Origin: Procambarus clarkii
Lineage: Eukaryota > Arthropoda > Malacostraca > Decapoda > Cambaridae
Reading direction: 5' to 3'
NCBI RefSeq assembly: GCF_040958095.1
Contig: NC_091156.1
Coordinates: forward strand, 21,404,199 to 21,468,198
Length of the DNA: 64,000 nucleotides
This document shows, piece after piece, positions 51,101 to 64,000 of this stretch. The position numbers and the translations under genes were made by a program. A model generated the notes under the pieces. That model saw only the letters and a list, made by a program, of their open reading frames with translations, was not told where the DNA came from and did not search any database. Every line of letters begins with the position of its first letter. Position 1 is the stretch's first letter.

Positions 51101-54100
51101 CCATACCAACCACGTACTCTCCTCCCATACCAACCACGTGCTCTCCTCCCATACCAACCACGTGCTCTCCACCCATACCAACCACGTGCTCTCCACCCAT
51201 ACCAACCACGTGCTCTTAACCCATACCAACCACGTGCTCTCCACCCATACCAACCACGTGCTCTCCACCCATACCAACCACGTGCTCTCCACCCATACCA
51301 ACCACGTGCTCTCCTCCCATACCAACCACGTGCCCTCCTCCCATACCAACCACGTGCTCTCCACCCATACCAACCACGTGCTCTTCACCCATACCAACCA
51401 CATGCTCTCCACCCATACCAACCACGTGCTCTCCACCCATACCAACCACGTGCTCTCCACCCATACCAACCAGGTGCTCCCCTACCCATACCAAACACGT
51501 GCTCTCCTCCCATGCCAACCACGTGCCCTCCTCCCATACCAACCACGTGCTGTCCACCCATACCAACCACGTGCTCTCCACCCATACCAACCACGTACTC
51601 TCCACACATACCAACCACGTGCTCTCCACCCATACCAACCACGTGCTCTCCACACATACCAACCACGTGCTCTCCACACATACCAACCACGTGCTCTCCA
51701 CACATACCAACCACGTGCTCTCCTCCCATACCAACCACGTGCTCTCCACCCATACCAACCACGTACTCTCCTCCCATACCAACCACGTGCTCTCCTCCCA
51801 TACCAACCACGTGCTCTCCACACATACCAACCACGTGCTCTCCACCCATACCAACCACGTGCTCTCCACACATACCAACCACGTGCTCTCCACACATACA
51901 AACCACGTGCTCTCCACACATACCAACCACGTGCTCTCCTCCCATACCAACCACGTGCTCTCTACCCATACCAACCACGTACTCTCCTCCCATACCAACC
52001 ACGTGCTCTCCTCCCATACCAACCACGTGCTCTCCACACATACCAACCACGTGCTCTCCACCCATACCAACCACGTGCTCTCCACACATACCAACCACGT
52101 GCTCTCCTCCCATACCAACCACATGCTCTCCTCCCATACCAACCACGTGCTCTCCTCCCATACCAACCACATGCTCTCCTCCCATACCAACCATGTGCTC
52201 TCCTCCCATACCAACCACGTGCTCTCCACACATACCAACCACGTGCCCTCCACACATACCAACCACGTGCTCTCCACACATACCAACCACGTGCTCTCCA
52301 CCCATACCAACCACGTGCTCTCCTCCCATACCAACCACGTGCTCTCCACACATACCAACCACGTGCTCTCCACACATACCAACCACGTGCTCTCCACACA
52401 TACCAACCACGTGCTCTCCACACATACCAACCACGTGCTCTCCACACATACCAACCACGTGCTCTACACACATACCAACCACGTGCTCTCCACACATACC
52501 AACCACGTGCTCTCCACACATACCAACCACGTGCTCTCCACACATACCAACCACGTGCTCTCCACACATACCAACCATGCTCTCCACACATACCAACCAC
52601 GTGCTCTCCACACATACCAACCATGCTCTCCACACATACCAACCACGTGCTCTCCACACATACCAACCACGTGCTCTCCACACATACCAACCACGTGCTC
52701 TCCTCACATACCAACCATGCTCTCCACACATACCAACCACGTGCTCTCCACACATACCAACCACGTGCTCTCCACACATACCAACCATGCTCTCCACACA
52801 TACCAACCACGTGCTCTCCACACATACCAACCATGCTCTCCACACATACCAACCACGTGCTCTCCACACATACCAACCACGTGCTCTCCACACATACCAA
52901 CCACGTGCTCTCCACACATACCAACCATGCTCTCCACACATACCAACCACGTGCTCTCCACACATACCAACCATGCTCTCCAGACATACCAACCACGTGC
53001 TCTCCACACATACCAACCACGTGCTCTCCACACATACCAACCATGGTCTTCACACATACCAACCACGTGCTCTCCACACATACCAACCACGTGCTCTCCA
53101 CACATACCAACCACGTGCTCTCCACACATACCAACCACGTGCTCTCCACACATACCAACCACGTGCTCTCCACACATACCAACCACGTGCTTTCCACACA
53201 TACCAACCACGTGCTCTCCACACATACCAACCACGTGCTCTCCACACATACCAACCACGTGCTCTCCACACATACCAACCATGCTCTCCACACATACCAT
53301 CCACGTGCTCTCCACACATACCAACCATGCTCTCCACACATACCAACCACGTGCTCTCCACACATACCAACCACGTGCTCTCCACACATACCAACCACGT
53401 GCTCTCCACACATACCAACCATGCTCTCCACACATACCAACCACGTGCTCTCCACACATACCAACCACGTGCTCTCCACACATACCAACCACGTGCTCTC
53501 CACACATACCAACCACGTGCTCTCCACACATACCAACCATGCTCTCCACACATACCAACCACGTGCTCTCCACACATACCAACCATGCTCTCCACACATA
53601 CCAACCACGTGCTCTCCACACATACCAACCACGTGCTCTCCACACATACCAACCATGGTCTCCACACATACCAACCACGTGCTCTCCACACATACCAACC
53701 ACGTGCTCTCCACACATACCAACCACGTGCTCTCCACACATACCAACCACGTGCTCTCCACACATACCAACCATGCTCCCCACACATACCAACCACGTGC
53801 TCTCCACACATACCAACCACGTGCTCTCCACACATACCAACCATGCTCTCCACACATACCAACCACGTGATCTCCACACATACCAACCACGTGCTCTCCA
53901 CACATACCAACCATGCTCTCCATACAAACCAACCACGTGCTCTCCACACATACCAACCACGTGCTCTCCACACATATACCAACCATGCTTTCCACACATA
54001 CCAACCACGTGCTCTCCACACATACCAACCATGCTCTCCACACATACCAACCACGTGCTCTCCACACTTACCAACCACGTGCTCTCCACACATATCAACC

Positions 54101-56918
54101 ATGCTCTCCACACATACCAACCACGTGCTCTCCACACATACCAACCACGTGCTCTCCACACATACCAACCATGCTCTCCACACATACCAACCACGTGCTC
54201 TCCACACATACCAACCATGCTCTCCACAAATACCAACCACGTGATCTCCACACATACCAACCACGTGCTCTCCACACATACCAACCACGTGCTCTCCACA
54301 CATACCAACCATGCTCTCCACACATACCAACCACGTGCTCTCCACACATACCAACCATGCTCTCCACACATACCAACCACGTGCTCTCCACACATACCAA
54401 CCACGTGCTCTCCACACATACCAACCACGTGCTCTCCTCACATACCAACCATGCTCTCCACACATACCAACCACGTGCTCTCCACACATACCAACCACGT
54501 GCTCTCCACACATACCAACCATGCTCTCCACACATACCAACCACGTGCTCTCCACACATACCAACCATGCTCTCCACACATACCAACCACGTGCTCTCCA
54601 CACATACCAACCACGTGCTCTCCACACATACCAAACCACGTGCTCTCCACACATACCAACCATGCTCTCCACACATACCAACCACGTGCTCTCCACACAT
54701 ACCAACCATGCTCTCCAGACATACCAACCACGTGCTCTCCACACATACCAACCACGTGCTCTCCACACATACCAACCATGGTCTCCACACATACCAACCA
54801 CGTGCTCTCCACACATACCAACCACGTGCTCTCCACACATACCAACCACGTGCTCTCCACACATACCAACCACGTGCTCTCCACACATACCAACCACGTG
54901 CTCTCCACACATACCAACCACGTGCTTTCCACACATACCAACCACGTGCTCTCCACACATACCAACCACGTGCTCTCCACACATACCAACCACGTGCTCT
55001 CCACACATACCAACCATGCTCTCCACACATACCAACCACGTGCTCTCCACACATACCAACCATGCTCTCCACACATACCAACCACGTGCTCTCCACACAT
55101 ACCAACCACGTGCTCTCCACACATACCAACCACGTGCTCTCCACACATACCAACCATGCTCTCCACACATACCAACCACGTGCTCTCCACACATACCAAC
55201 CACGTGCTCTCCACACATACCAACCACGTGCTCTCCACACATACCAACCACGTGCTCTCCACACATACCAACCATGCTCTCCACACATACCAACCACGTG
55301 CTCTCCACACATACCAACCATGCTCTCCACACATACCAACCACGTGCTCTCCACACATACCAACCACGTGCTCTCCACACATACCAACCATGGTCTCCAC
55401 ACATACCAACCACGTGCTCTCCACACATACCAACCACGTGCTCTCCACACATACCAACCACGTGCTCTCCACACATACCAACCACGTGCTCTCCACACAT
55501 ACCAACCATGCTCCCCACACATACCAACCACGTGCTCTCCACACATACCAACCACGTGCTCTCCACACATACCAACCATGCTCTCCACACATACCAACCA
55601 CGTGATCTCCACACATACCAACCACGTGCTCTCCACACATACCAACCATGCTCTCCATACAAACCAACCACGTGCTCTCCACACATACCAACCACGTGCT
55701 CTCCACACATATACCAACCATGCTTTCCACACATACCAACCACGTGCTCTCCACACATACCAACCATGCTCTCCACACATACCAACCACGTGCTCTCCAC
55801 ACTTACCAACCACGTGCTCTCCACACATATCAACCATGCTCTCCACACATACCAACCACGTGCTCTCCACACATACCAACCACGTGCTCTCCACACATAC
55901 CAACCATGCTCTCCACACATACCAACCACGTGCTCTCCACACATACCAACCATGCTCTCCACAAATACCAACCACGTGATCTCCACACATACCAACCACG
56001 TGCTCTCCACACATACCAACCACGTGCTCTCCACACATACCAACCATGCTCTCCACACATACCAACCATGCTCTCCACACATACCAACCATGGACTCCAC
56101 ACATACCAACCACGTGCTCTCCACACATACCAACCATGCTCTCCACACATACCAACCACGTGCTCTCCACACATACAAACCACGTGCTCTCCACATACCA
56201 ACCACGTGCTCTCCACACATACCAACCACGTGCTCTCCACACATTCCAACCATGCTCTCCACACATACCAACCACGTGCTCTCCACACATACCAACCATG
56301 CTCTCCACACATACCAACCACGTGCTCTCCACACATACCAACCACGTGCTCTCCACATACCAACCACGTGCTCTCCACACATACCAACCACGTGCTCTCC
56401 ACACATTCCAACCATGCTCTCCACACATACCAACCACGTGCTCTCCACACATACCAACCATGCTCTCCACACATACCAACCACGTGCTCTCCACACATAC
56501 CAACCACGTGCTCTCCACACATACCAACCACGTGCTCTCCACACATACCAACCATGCTCTCCACACATACCAACCACGTGCTCTCCACACATACCAACCA
56601 TGGTCTCCACACATACCAACCACGTGCTCTCCACACATACCAACCATGCTCTCCACACATACCAACCACGTACTCTCCACACATACCAACCACGTGCTCT
56701 CCACACATACCAACCACGTGCTCTCCACACATACCAATCACGTGCTCTCCACACATACCAACCATGCTCTCCACACATACTAACCATGGTCTCCACACAT
56801 ACCAACCACGTGCTCTCCACACATACCAACCACGTGCTCTCCACACATACCAACCACGTGCTCTCCACACATACCAACCACGTGCTCTCCACCCATACCA
56901 ACCACGTGCTCTCCAAGC
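45163..56918. repeat. 24-bp minisatellite, about 490 units, CACGTG in the unit
   Basis: Unit CATACCAACCACGTGCTCTC plus CTCC. Three regional flavours: CTCCTCCCATACC (left, to about 46400), CTCCACCCATACC mixed (46400-49200), and CTCCACACATACC (right). A 22-bp form in which CACGTG is shortened to CATG is rare on the left and common from about 49740. Marker variants recur at ~2835-bp and ~1735-bp spacings, showing large internal duplications. 24 is a multiple of three and the unit has no stop, which yields open frames up to 2,525 codons on several frames and both strands. None has gene features. Confidence 0.98.

Positions 56919-57941
<1,023 letters not shown>

Positions 57942-58012
<71 letters not shown>
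57942..58012. repeat. (TA)n microsatellite, right of MITE
   Basis: About 70 bp of pure TA continuing the tract interrupted by the MITE. The interval 58013-58311 beyond it holds nothing I recognise. Confidence 0.98.
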
Positions 58013-58017
<5 letters not shown>

Positions 58018-58311
58018 TTTAAATTTAGAGTTTTCGCAAATATAAATTACTATTAACAGGAAATAGAATTTAAAGTATAATTAGGGGTTGGTTAAGTGAG
58101 AGGTGATTAAGTTGAGTTCAGAGGTGCGATTCGAAATAAGAATATCAGGGAAGCAATGTGAGTTGAACAGTTAGAGGTTTACCAGTTGTGAGTTAGTGTG
58201 TCGTCGTCAACAAACACCTTGTTCATTTATGAACAACGCTGTACACACGACTCAACTGATGACATCCGAACAGTTCCCGAGCATTTAAATTTTGTTCCGA
58301 GGGACGAGTTT

Positions 58312-60290
58312 ATTGGGCAGCGCCACTCATCCTGTGAGTGGACACACCGCCATAGTGACAGTATTGGGCAGCGCCACTCATCCTGTGAGTGGACACACCG
58401 CCATAGTGACAGTATTGGGCAGAATCACTCATCCTGTGAGTGGACACACCGCCATAGTGACAGTATTGGGCAGCACCACTCATCCTGTGAGTGGACACAC
58501 CGCTATAGTGACAGTATAGGGCAGCGCCACTCATTCTGTGAGTGGACACACCGCCATAGGGACAGTATTGGGCAGCGCCACTCATCCTGTGAGTGGACAC
58601 ACCGCCATAGTGACAGTATTGGGCAGCGCCACTCATCCTGTGAGTAGACACACCGCTATAGTGACAGTATTGGGCAGCGCCACTCATTCTGTGAGTGGAC
58701 ACACCGCCATAGTGACAGTATTGGGCAGAATCACTCATCCTGTGAGTGGACACACCGCCATAGTGACAGTATTGGGCAACACCACTCATCCTGTGAGTGG
58801 ACACACCGCTATAGTGACAGTATTGGGCAGCGCCACTCATTCTGTGAGTGGACACACCGCCATAGTGACAGTATTGGGCAGCGCCACTCATCCTGTGAGT
58901 GGACACACCGCCATAGTGACAGTATTGGGCAGCGCCACTCATCCTGTGAGTGGACACACCGCTATAATGACAGTATTGGGCAGCGCCACTCATTCTGTGA
59001 GTGGACACACCGCCATAGTGACAGTATTGGGCAGAATCACTCATCCTGTGAGTGGACACACCGCCATAGTGACAGTATTGGGCAGCGCCACTCATCCTGT
59101 GAGTGGACACACCGCCATAGTGACAGTATTGAGCAGCGCCACTCATCCTGTGAGTGGACACACCGCCATAGTGACAGTATTGGGCAGCGCCACTCATCCT
59201 GTGAGTGGACACACCGCCATAGTGACAGTATTGGGCAGCGCCACTCATCCTGTGAGTGGACACACCGCCATAGTGACAGTATTGAGCAGCGCCACTCATC
59301 CTGTGAGTGGACACACCGCCATAGTGACAGTATTGGGCAGCACCACTCATCCTGTGAGTGGACACACCGCTATAGTGACAGTATTGGGCAGCGCCACTCA
59401 TTCTGTGAGTGGACACACCGCCATAGTGACAGTATTGGGCAGAATCACTCATCCTGTGAGTGGACACACCGCCATAGTGACAGTATTGGGCAGCACCACT
59501 CATCCTGTGAGTGGACACACCGCTATAGTAACAGTATTGGGCAGCGTCACTCATCCTGTGAGTGGACACACCGCCATAGTGACAGTACTGGGCAGCACCA
59601 CTCATCCTGTGAGTAGACACACCGCCATAGTGACAGTATTGGGCAGCGCCACTCATCCTGTGAGTGGACACACCGCCATAGTGACAGTATTGGGCAGCGC
59701 CACTCATCCTGTAAGTGAACACACCGCCATAGTGACAGTATTGGACAGCGCCACTCATTCTGTGAGTGGACACACCGCCATAGTGACAGTATTGGGCAGC
59801 GTCACTCATCCTGTGAGTGGACACACCGCCATAGTGACAGTATTGGGCAGCGCCACTCATCCTGTGAGTGGACACACCGCCATAGTGACAGTATTGGGCA
59901 GCGCCACTCATCCTGTGAGTGGACACACCGCCATGGTGACAGTATTGGGCAGCGTCACTCATCCTGTGAGTGGACACACCGCCATAATGACAGTATTGGG
60001 CAGCGTCACTCATCCTGTGAGTGGACACGCCACCAGAGTGACAGTATTGGGCAGCGCTACTCATCCTGTGAGTGGACACACCGCCATAGTGACAGTATTG
60101 GGCAGCGCCACGCATCCTGTGAGTGGACACACCGCCACAGTGACAGTATTGGGCAGCGCCACTCATCTTGTGAGTGGACACACCGCCATAGTGACAGTAT
60201 TGGGCAGCGTCACTCATCCTGTGAGCGGACACATCGCCATAGTGACAGTATTGGGCAGCGCCACTCATCCTGTGAGTGGACATACCGCCA
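58312..60290. repeat. 51-bp minisatellite with hairpin unit, about 39 copies
   Basis: Unit CAGTATTGGGCAGCGCCACT plus CATCCTGTGAGTGGACACAC plus CGCCATAGTGA. CCACTCA and TGAGTGG flank a 5-nt loop, so every unit can form a 7-bp hairpin. Variant positions cluster at GCGCC/ACACC/AATC/CGTC and GCCATA/GCTATA. The unit is 17 codons with no stops, so 600-690-codon frames exist on both strands. Changes are not concentrated at third positions in either frame, so I do not call a gene. Confidence 0.95.
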
Positions 60291-60433
60291 TAGCAGCATG
60301 TACAACACTCCCCAATAGGAAGAAAACCCGCTGGGTTGTTCATCCTGTCACTCGTACCCAGACACAGCTGGGACTTGCTTAACTGTCTCAAGTGAACAGC
60401 TCCTCAAACAAGAAGATTAACATCTGTCAACCC

Positions 60434-61381
60434 TTAAAAGCTTACGTTATCTTGCGGGTGCAAAATGGGGGAATCTTTTAAGAACAGTATCAATATTTGA
60501 CATTGTTTTCCTAACTCAAACAATGTGGGGTTTATTATTCTACACATACTTCTGATGTCTCTCAGGTGTTCACATTCACGTAGATAGTGGTCAAGGCGGT
60601 GTCCATCACTCTCATCACAGATTCTGCAACTTCGCTGATCAACTGTTGTTTCCATTCCGAATCTCCATGGATATTTGTATTCGAGACGGATTCTTGCTAT
60701 TACTGATTCTCTCCCGCGGCCACCTCCTCTTCGGCCATAATGACTGGGATTGCCAGCTGCAACCATGTTGTACCATCGTACAGATTCACTGGTTTGTGCT
60801 TCTATCCTCCTTTCCTCAGTTACCTTGTCACGGTGATGTTGCCTGACAATACCTCTAATTTGTAGCAGAGTCTTGGGTATGAAGTATTCAATATGGTCTC
60901 CTTCAGCACCTTCAGCAGCCAGCACATCTGCTCGTTCATTCCCACATATTCCAACATGGGAGGGGATCCACAGAAACTTGATGACTCTTCCCTGATTGGT
61001 AAGTACTCTCACCGCTCTCTTAATTTCAGCGACTATTGCAAGATTTTCTGCCCGATTTTTACTTAGGCTTTGCAGTGCTGCTTTTGAATCGGTGCAAATC
61101 TCTGTACCATTAGTGTAACGATCAAGTAACCTTAACGCCATAACAATGGCAGTTAGCTCTGCTTGCGTTAAAGAGGCATAGTTCTCAATACGTGCTTTTT
61201 CTTCATTTCTGTGTTGGAAAGTATTATCCTTGATTACCGTGTATGCTGCACCAGCCCTGCCATTGACAGGATTAGATGACCCGTCAGTGTAGATTTGATC
61301 TAGTTCATCTCCGGCTTCTTTATCAATTTCCTCGAGATACTTGTGCCTCATTTCTTGTGGTAACATGTTGGATTTTTTCAT
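60434..61381 (-). pseudogene. element D: RNase H domain and zinc knuckle of ORF2
   Basis: 315-codon open stretch. RNase H spans about residues 28-160: YTDGSS (D33), TQAELTAI (E75), CTDSKAAL (D98), WIPSHVGICGNERAD (D152), so the four acidic catalytic positions are all present. Residues 252-270 give C-x2-C-x9-H-x4-C (CRICDESDG, HYLREC), a knuckle common at the C-terminus of I/R1/LOA-type elements. RNase H would remove RNA from the hybrid during retrotransposition. The frame is intact here, but the upstream RT is in another frame with stops between, so the copy is dead as a whole. The region 60291-60433 is its likely 3' UTR and joins the 51-bp array. Confidence 0.85.
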
Positions 61382-62305
61382 TGCATTTCATTGATGATAA
61401 TCTTGCATGAGTCATCCTCCCAGGGAGGTAACCTCTCTACAGGCAGGAGCTCACGGGCTTGCTCAAGCAGGTGAAGCTCTTCCAGGTAGCAGACTGATCT
61501 GTGATGCCATTTTTTGCTTCTCCTGTTTCCCCCTGAAAGTAGCACAGAGCTCAGTTTTTTCTTAGCAATTCATTGTAATGGGGATCTCTGGCTATCCTAA
61601 TTGCAAGCTTAGCATTCAGCTCCTTAATTCTGCTTTTAACACTGGGAAGGGACAACTCCTCTCATAGATTGGACGTTTTTGGCAGTTCTTGGAACTCCAG
61701 AATGATTTTCATGGCTTCATTTTGAATGCTTTCGAGCCTTCTCATATCGCTTTGGGAGTAGGTGCACAGAACTGGTGCGGCACAGTCTATGACGGAGCGC
61801 ACATAGGCTGTGTACATCATTTTAAGCACGACAATAGAGGCTCCATGTCCATTCCAGGTCATAGCTTTCAGTGCCCTGAGTCGACTTTTGCATGTTCCTA
61901 TGAGTTGGTTGAGCTCCTCTTTCTTTCCCTTGTTAGAGCCGACAGTGACGCCAAGGTACCGATAGTGGTCAACCCATTCAAGTGTTACACCATTAATTTG
62001 CAGTTCTTCATTTGCTCTCCGCTTGTGATGAGAGTATGCTTTTGTCTTGTTTGTGGAGAGTGTGAAACGGAGCTCAACACATTTCCTTCCAAGGAGTTCA
62101 ATGGACTGTTCAATTTTTCCCAAGGTGGGAGCTTGTATTAGGACATTATCTGCATATCCCACTTGTTGTGTTCCTTCCGGAAAATCAATATTTGTAATGG
62201 CGTTCATCAGTACATTGAATAGTGTGGGGCTTAAGACTCCGCCTTGGGGGGTACCGAGCATATCTTCGTCAACCATTGTTGGACTCGTAACTCTGTCAAA
62301 CACCT
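61382..62305 (-). pseudogene. element D: reverse transcriptase fragment with altered catalytic motif
   Basis: From 62303: TPQGGVLSPTLFNVLMNAI, then GYADN (residues 49-53; functional enzymes have YADD), GVTLEWVDHYRYLGVTVGSN, MTWNGHGASIVVLKMMYTAY and MRRLESIQNEAMKIIL, ending at a stop near 61664. Between 61661 and 61382 further coding continues with stops and a frameshift (ELSLPSVKSRIKELNAKLAI, ELLPVERLPPWEDDSCKIII) into the RNase H part. The 5' side ends abruptly at about 62306 against CCTAACCTAACCC. It is a 5'-truncated, inactivated element with an I-like RT-RNase H layout. Confidence 0.85.
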
Positions 62306-62884
62306 AACCTAACCCAACCTACGACTAACTATACATAGAACAATAATATATAATAATATTAACCTACTTATGACAAACCTATTTTTAATACGCAATATGT
62401 TAGAATTTATGGATGTATCGTGGGGGAGTGGGGGAGGGGGGGAAAGGCCGCCGCTTTAACGAGCCTGGCCTCAAGACAGGCTGGAGTCGTGTGTAAAGAG
62501 TGTTTTCATAAACAGATTTGGTGGTTGGATTAATGAGCATTTGGCCTTTGTTGAGGAGGACGGGCGGACGTGGTTGAGCACTGACAGGTGGGGGTTCGAG
62601 TATGGTAGTGAGCCAAGCTCCACTTGAGAAAAGTTCCAACACAATTAGTCGTGAGTCACTTGCAATTTTTAAGGTATAAACAGGAAGGGAAGGTGTATAT
62701 TAAGGAACATTTGGGCAATGTTTATGAGGAGGAGATGTAACATTAATCAGTGATCACAAGCCGTCAACACCACCATTGCCACAAGGATGATCTCACCGCC
62801 TTAACCCTCCCTAATCTGGCCTTTATGTCAACAATATTTACGCTCCCTTCACCTACTCAACTTTAATGAGAACTTTGCCTTTAC
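62306..62884. other. no gene; CCTAA run and G-rich tract
   Basis: Begins with CCTAACCTAACCC at the 5' break of element D. A G-rich stretch lies at about 62415-62445. An 80-codon minus frame is unsupported. Confidence 0.5.
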
Positions 62885-63505
62885 ATATTCAGAACTTAGT
62901 CCATACACTCAGAACTTGTCACTACACACTCAGAACTTGTCACTACACACCCAGAACTTGTCACTTCACACTCAGAACTTGTCACTTCACACTCAGAACT
63001 TGTCACTACACACCCAGAACTTGTCACTTCACACCCAGAACTTGTCACTTCACACTCAGAACTTGTCACTTCACACTCAGAACTTGTCACTTCACACTCA
63101 GAACTTGTCACTACACACTCAGAACTTGTCACTTCACACCCAGAACTTGTCACTTCACACTCAGAACTTGTCACTACACACTCAGAACTTGTCACTTCAC
63201 ACCCAGAACTTGTCACTTCACACTCAGAACTTGTCACTACACACTCAGAACTTGTCACTTCACACTCAGAACTTGTCACTTCACACTCAGAACTTGTCAC
63301 TTCACACTCAGAACTTGTCACTTCACACTCAGAACTTGTCACTACACACTCAGAACTTGTCACTTCACACTCAGAACTTGTCACTTCACACTCAGAACTT
63401 GTCACTACACACTCAGAACTTGTCACTTCACACTCAGAACTTGTCACTTCACACTCAGAACTTGTCACTACACACTCAGAACTTGTCACTTCACACTCAG
63501 AATTC
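62885..63505. repeat. 21-bp minisatellite, about 29 copies
   Basis: Unit CACTCAGAACTTGTCACTTC plus A, with CACTACA and CACCCAG variants. The minus frame shows a 7-residue period (SECEVTS), which is an artefact. Confidence 0.97.
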
Positions 63506-64000
63506 TCCATCACAAGACAAGTCCAACTCTCCGTCACCGAGCAAGACCAACTCTCCGTCACAAGACAAGACCAACTCTCCGTCATCGAGCAAGTCCAACT
63601 CCCCGTCACAGAGCAAGACCAGCTCTCCCCGTCACAGAGCAAGACCAACTCTCCCCGTCACAGAGCAAGTCCAACTCCCCGTCACAGGACCAGACCAACT
63701 CTCCCCGTCACAGAGCAAGACCAACTCTCCGTCACAGGACCAGACCAACTCTCCCCGTCACAGAGCAAGACCAACTCTCCGTCACAGAGCAAGACCAACT
63801 CTCCGTCACAGGACAAGACCAACTCTCCGTCACAGGACAAGACCAACTCTCTCCGTCACAGGACATGACCAACTCACCCTGTCACAGAGCAAGTCCAACT
63901 CTCCGTCACAGAGCAAGACCAACTCTCCGTCACAGAGCAAGACCAACTCTCCGTCACAGAGCAAGACCAATTCTCCGTCACAGAGCAAGACCAACTCTCC
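63506..64000. repeat. ~24-bp minisatellite, continues beyond the window
   Basis: Unit CAGAGCAAGACCAACTCTCC plus GTCA, with CAGGACAAG, ACAAGACAAG and CTCCCCGTCA variants of 23-26 bp. It abuts the 21-bp array directly and both contain GTCAC, so one may have arisen at the edge of the other. Confidence 0.95.

Noticed and set aside
58310-60391. A 693-codon minus-strand frame and a 614-codon plus-strand frame with 17-residue repeats
   Set aside because: Variants are about as often amino-acid-changing as silent in either frame, and both strands are open, so a coding call is not justified.

Overview
This is eukaryotic, repeat-dominated DNA, most likely from a decapod crustacean and possibly a freshwater crayfish. 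The evidence is several lineages of APE-type non-LTR retrotransposons, tRNA-derived SINEs and a TA-inserting MITE of kinds I recognise from decapod sequence, plus scattered TTAGG-type (arthropod telomere-like) pentamers. The species is inferred, not proven. I see no bacterial genes, rRNA, CRISPR array or operon. Apart from one speculative exon at about 24.8-25.65 kb, the only protein genes I can support belong to retrotransposons.

Layout. 1-9.2 kb: small minisatellites (22, ~30, 37 and 33 bp units), two perfect palindromes, and several 5'-truncated CR1-like and SINE fragments. 9.2-14.04 kb: an apparently intact two-ORF CR1/L2-like retrotransposon (element A). 14.04-17.16 kb: a nest of TE relics, including a MITE, three 3'-end fragments and one coding fragment of element B, and broken CR1-like ORF2 pieces on both strands. 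17.17-21.34 kb: a 22/23-bp minisatellite with block structure. 21.4-24.7 kb: (CA)n tracts and 36-bp and 32-bp arrays. 24.8-26.7 kb: a possible minus-strand coding exon with a 17-residue repeat, next to CpG-richer DNA. 26.74-29.78 kb: a 22-bp array. 29.87-34.63 kb: minus-strand relics of a third retrotransposon (element C, with an esterase-type ORF1), invaded by three SINEs. 34.7-38.4 kb: adjacent 28-bp and 31-bp arrays. 38.9-42.29 kb: a nearly full-length but frameshifted element B. 42.3-45.16 kb: AT-rich, ancient degenerate tandem repeats and CCTAA-like sequence. 45.16-56.92 kb: a huge 24-bp minisatellite whose unit carries CACGTG. 57.4-58.0 kb: a second MITE inside (TA)n. 58.3-60.3 kb: a 51-bp hairpin minisatellite. 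60.4-62.3 kb: a minus-strand retrotransposon fragment with an RNase H domain (element D). 62.9-64.0 kb: 21-bp and ~24-bp arrays, the second running off the window.

About seventeen independent minisatellites occupy roughly 30 kb, close to half the window. The very long open frames across them result from stop-free repeat units and are not annotated as genes. The intact element A is the only candidate source of active retrotransposition. Its ORF2 frame stays open back into ORF1, where in-phase slippery heptamers are repeated, which suggests -1 frameshifting.
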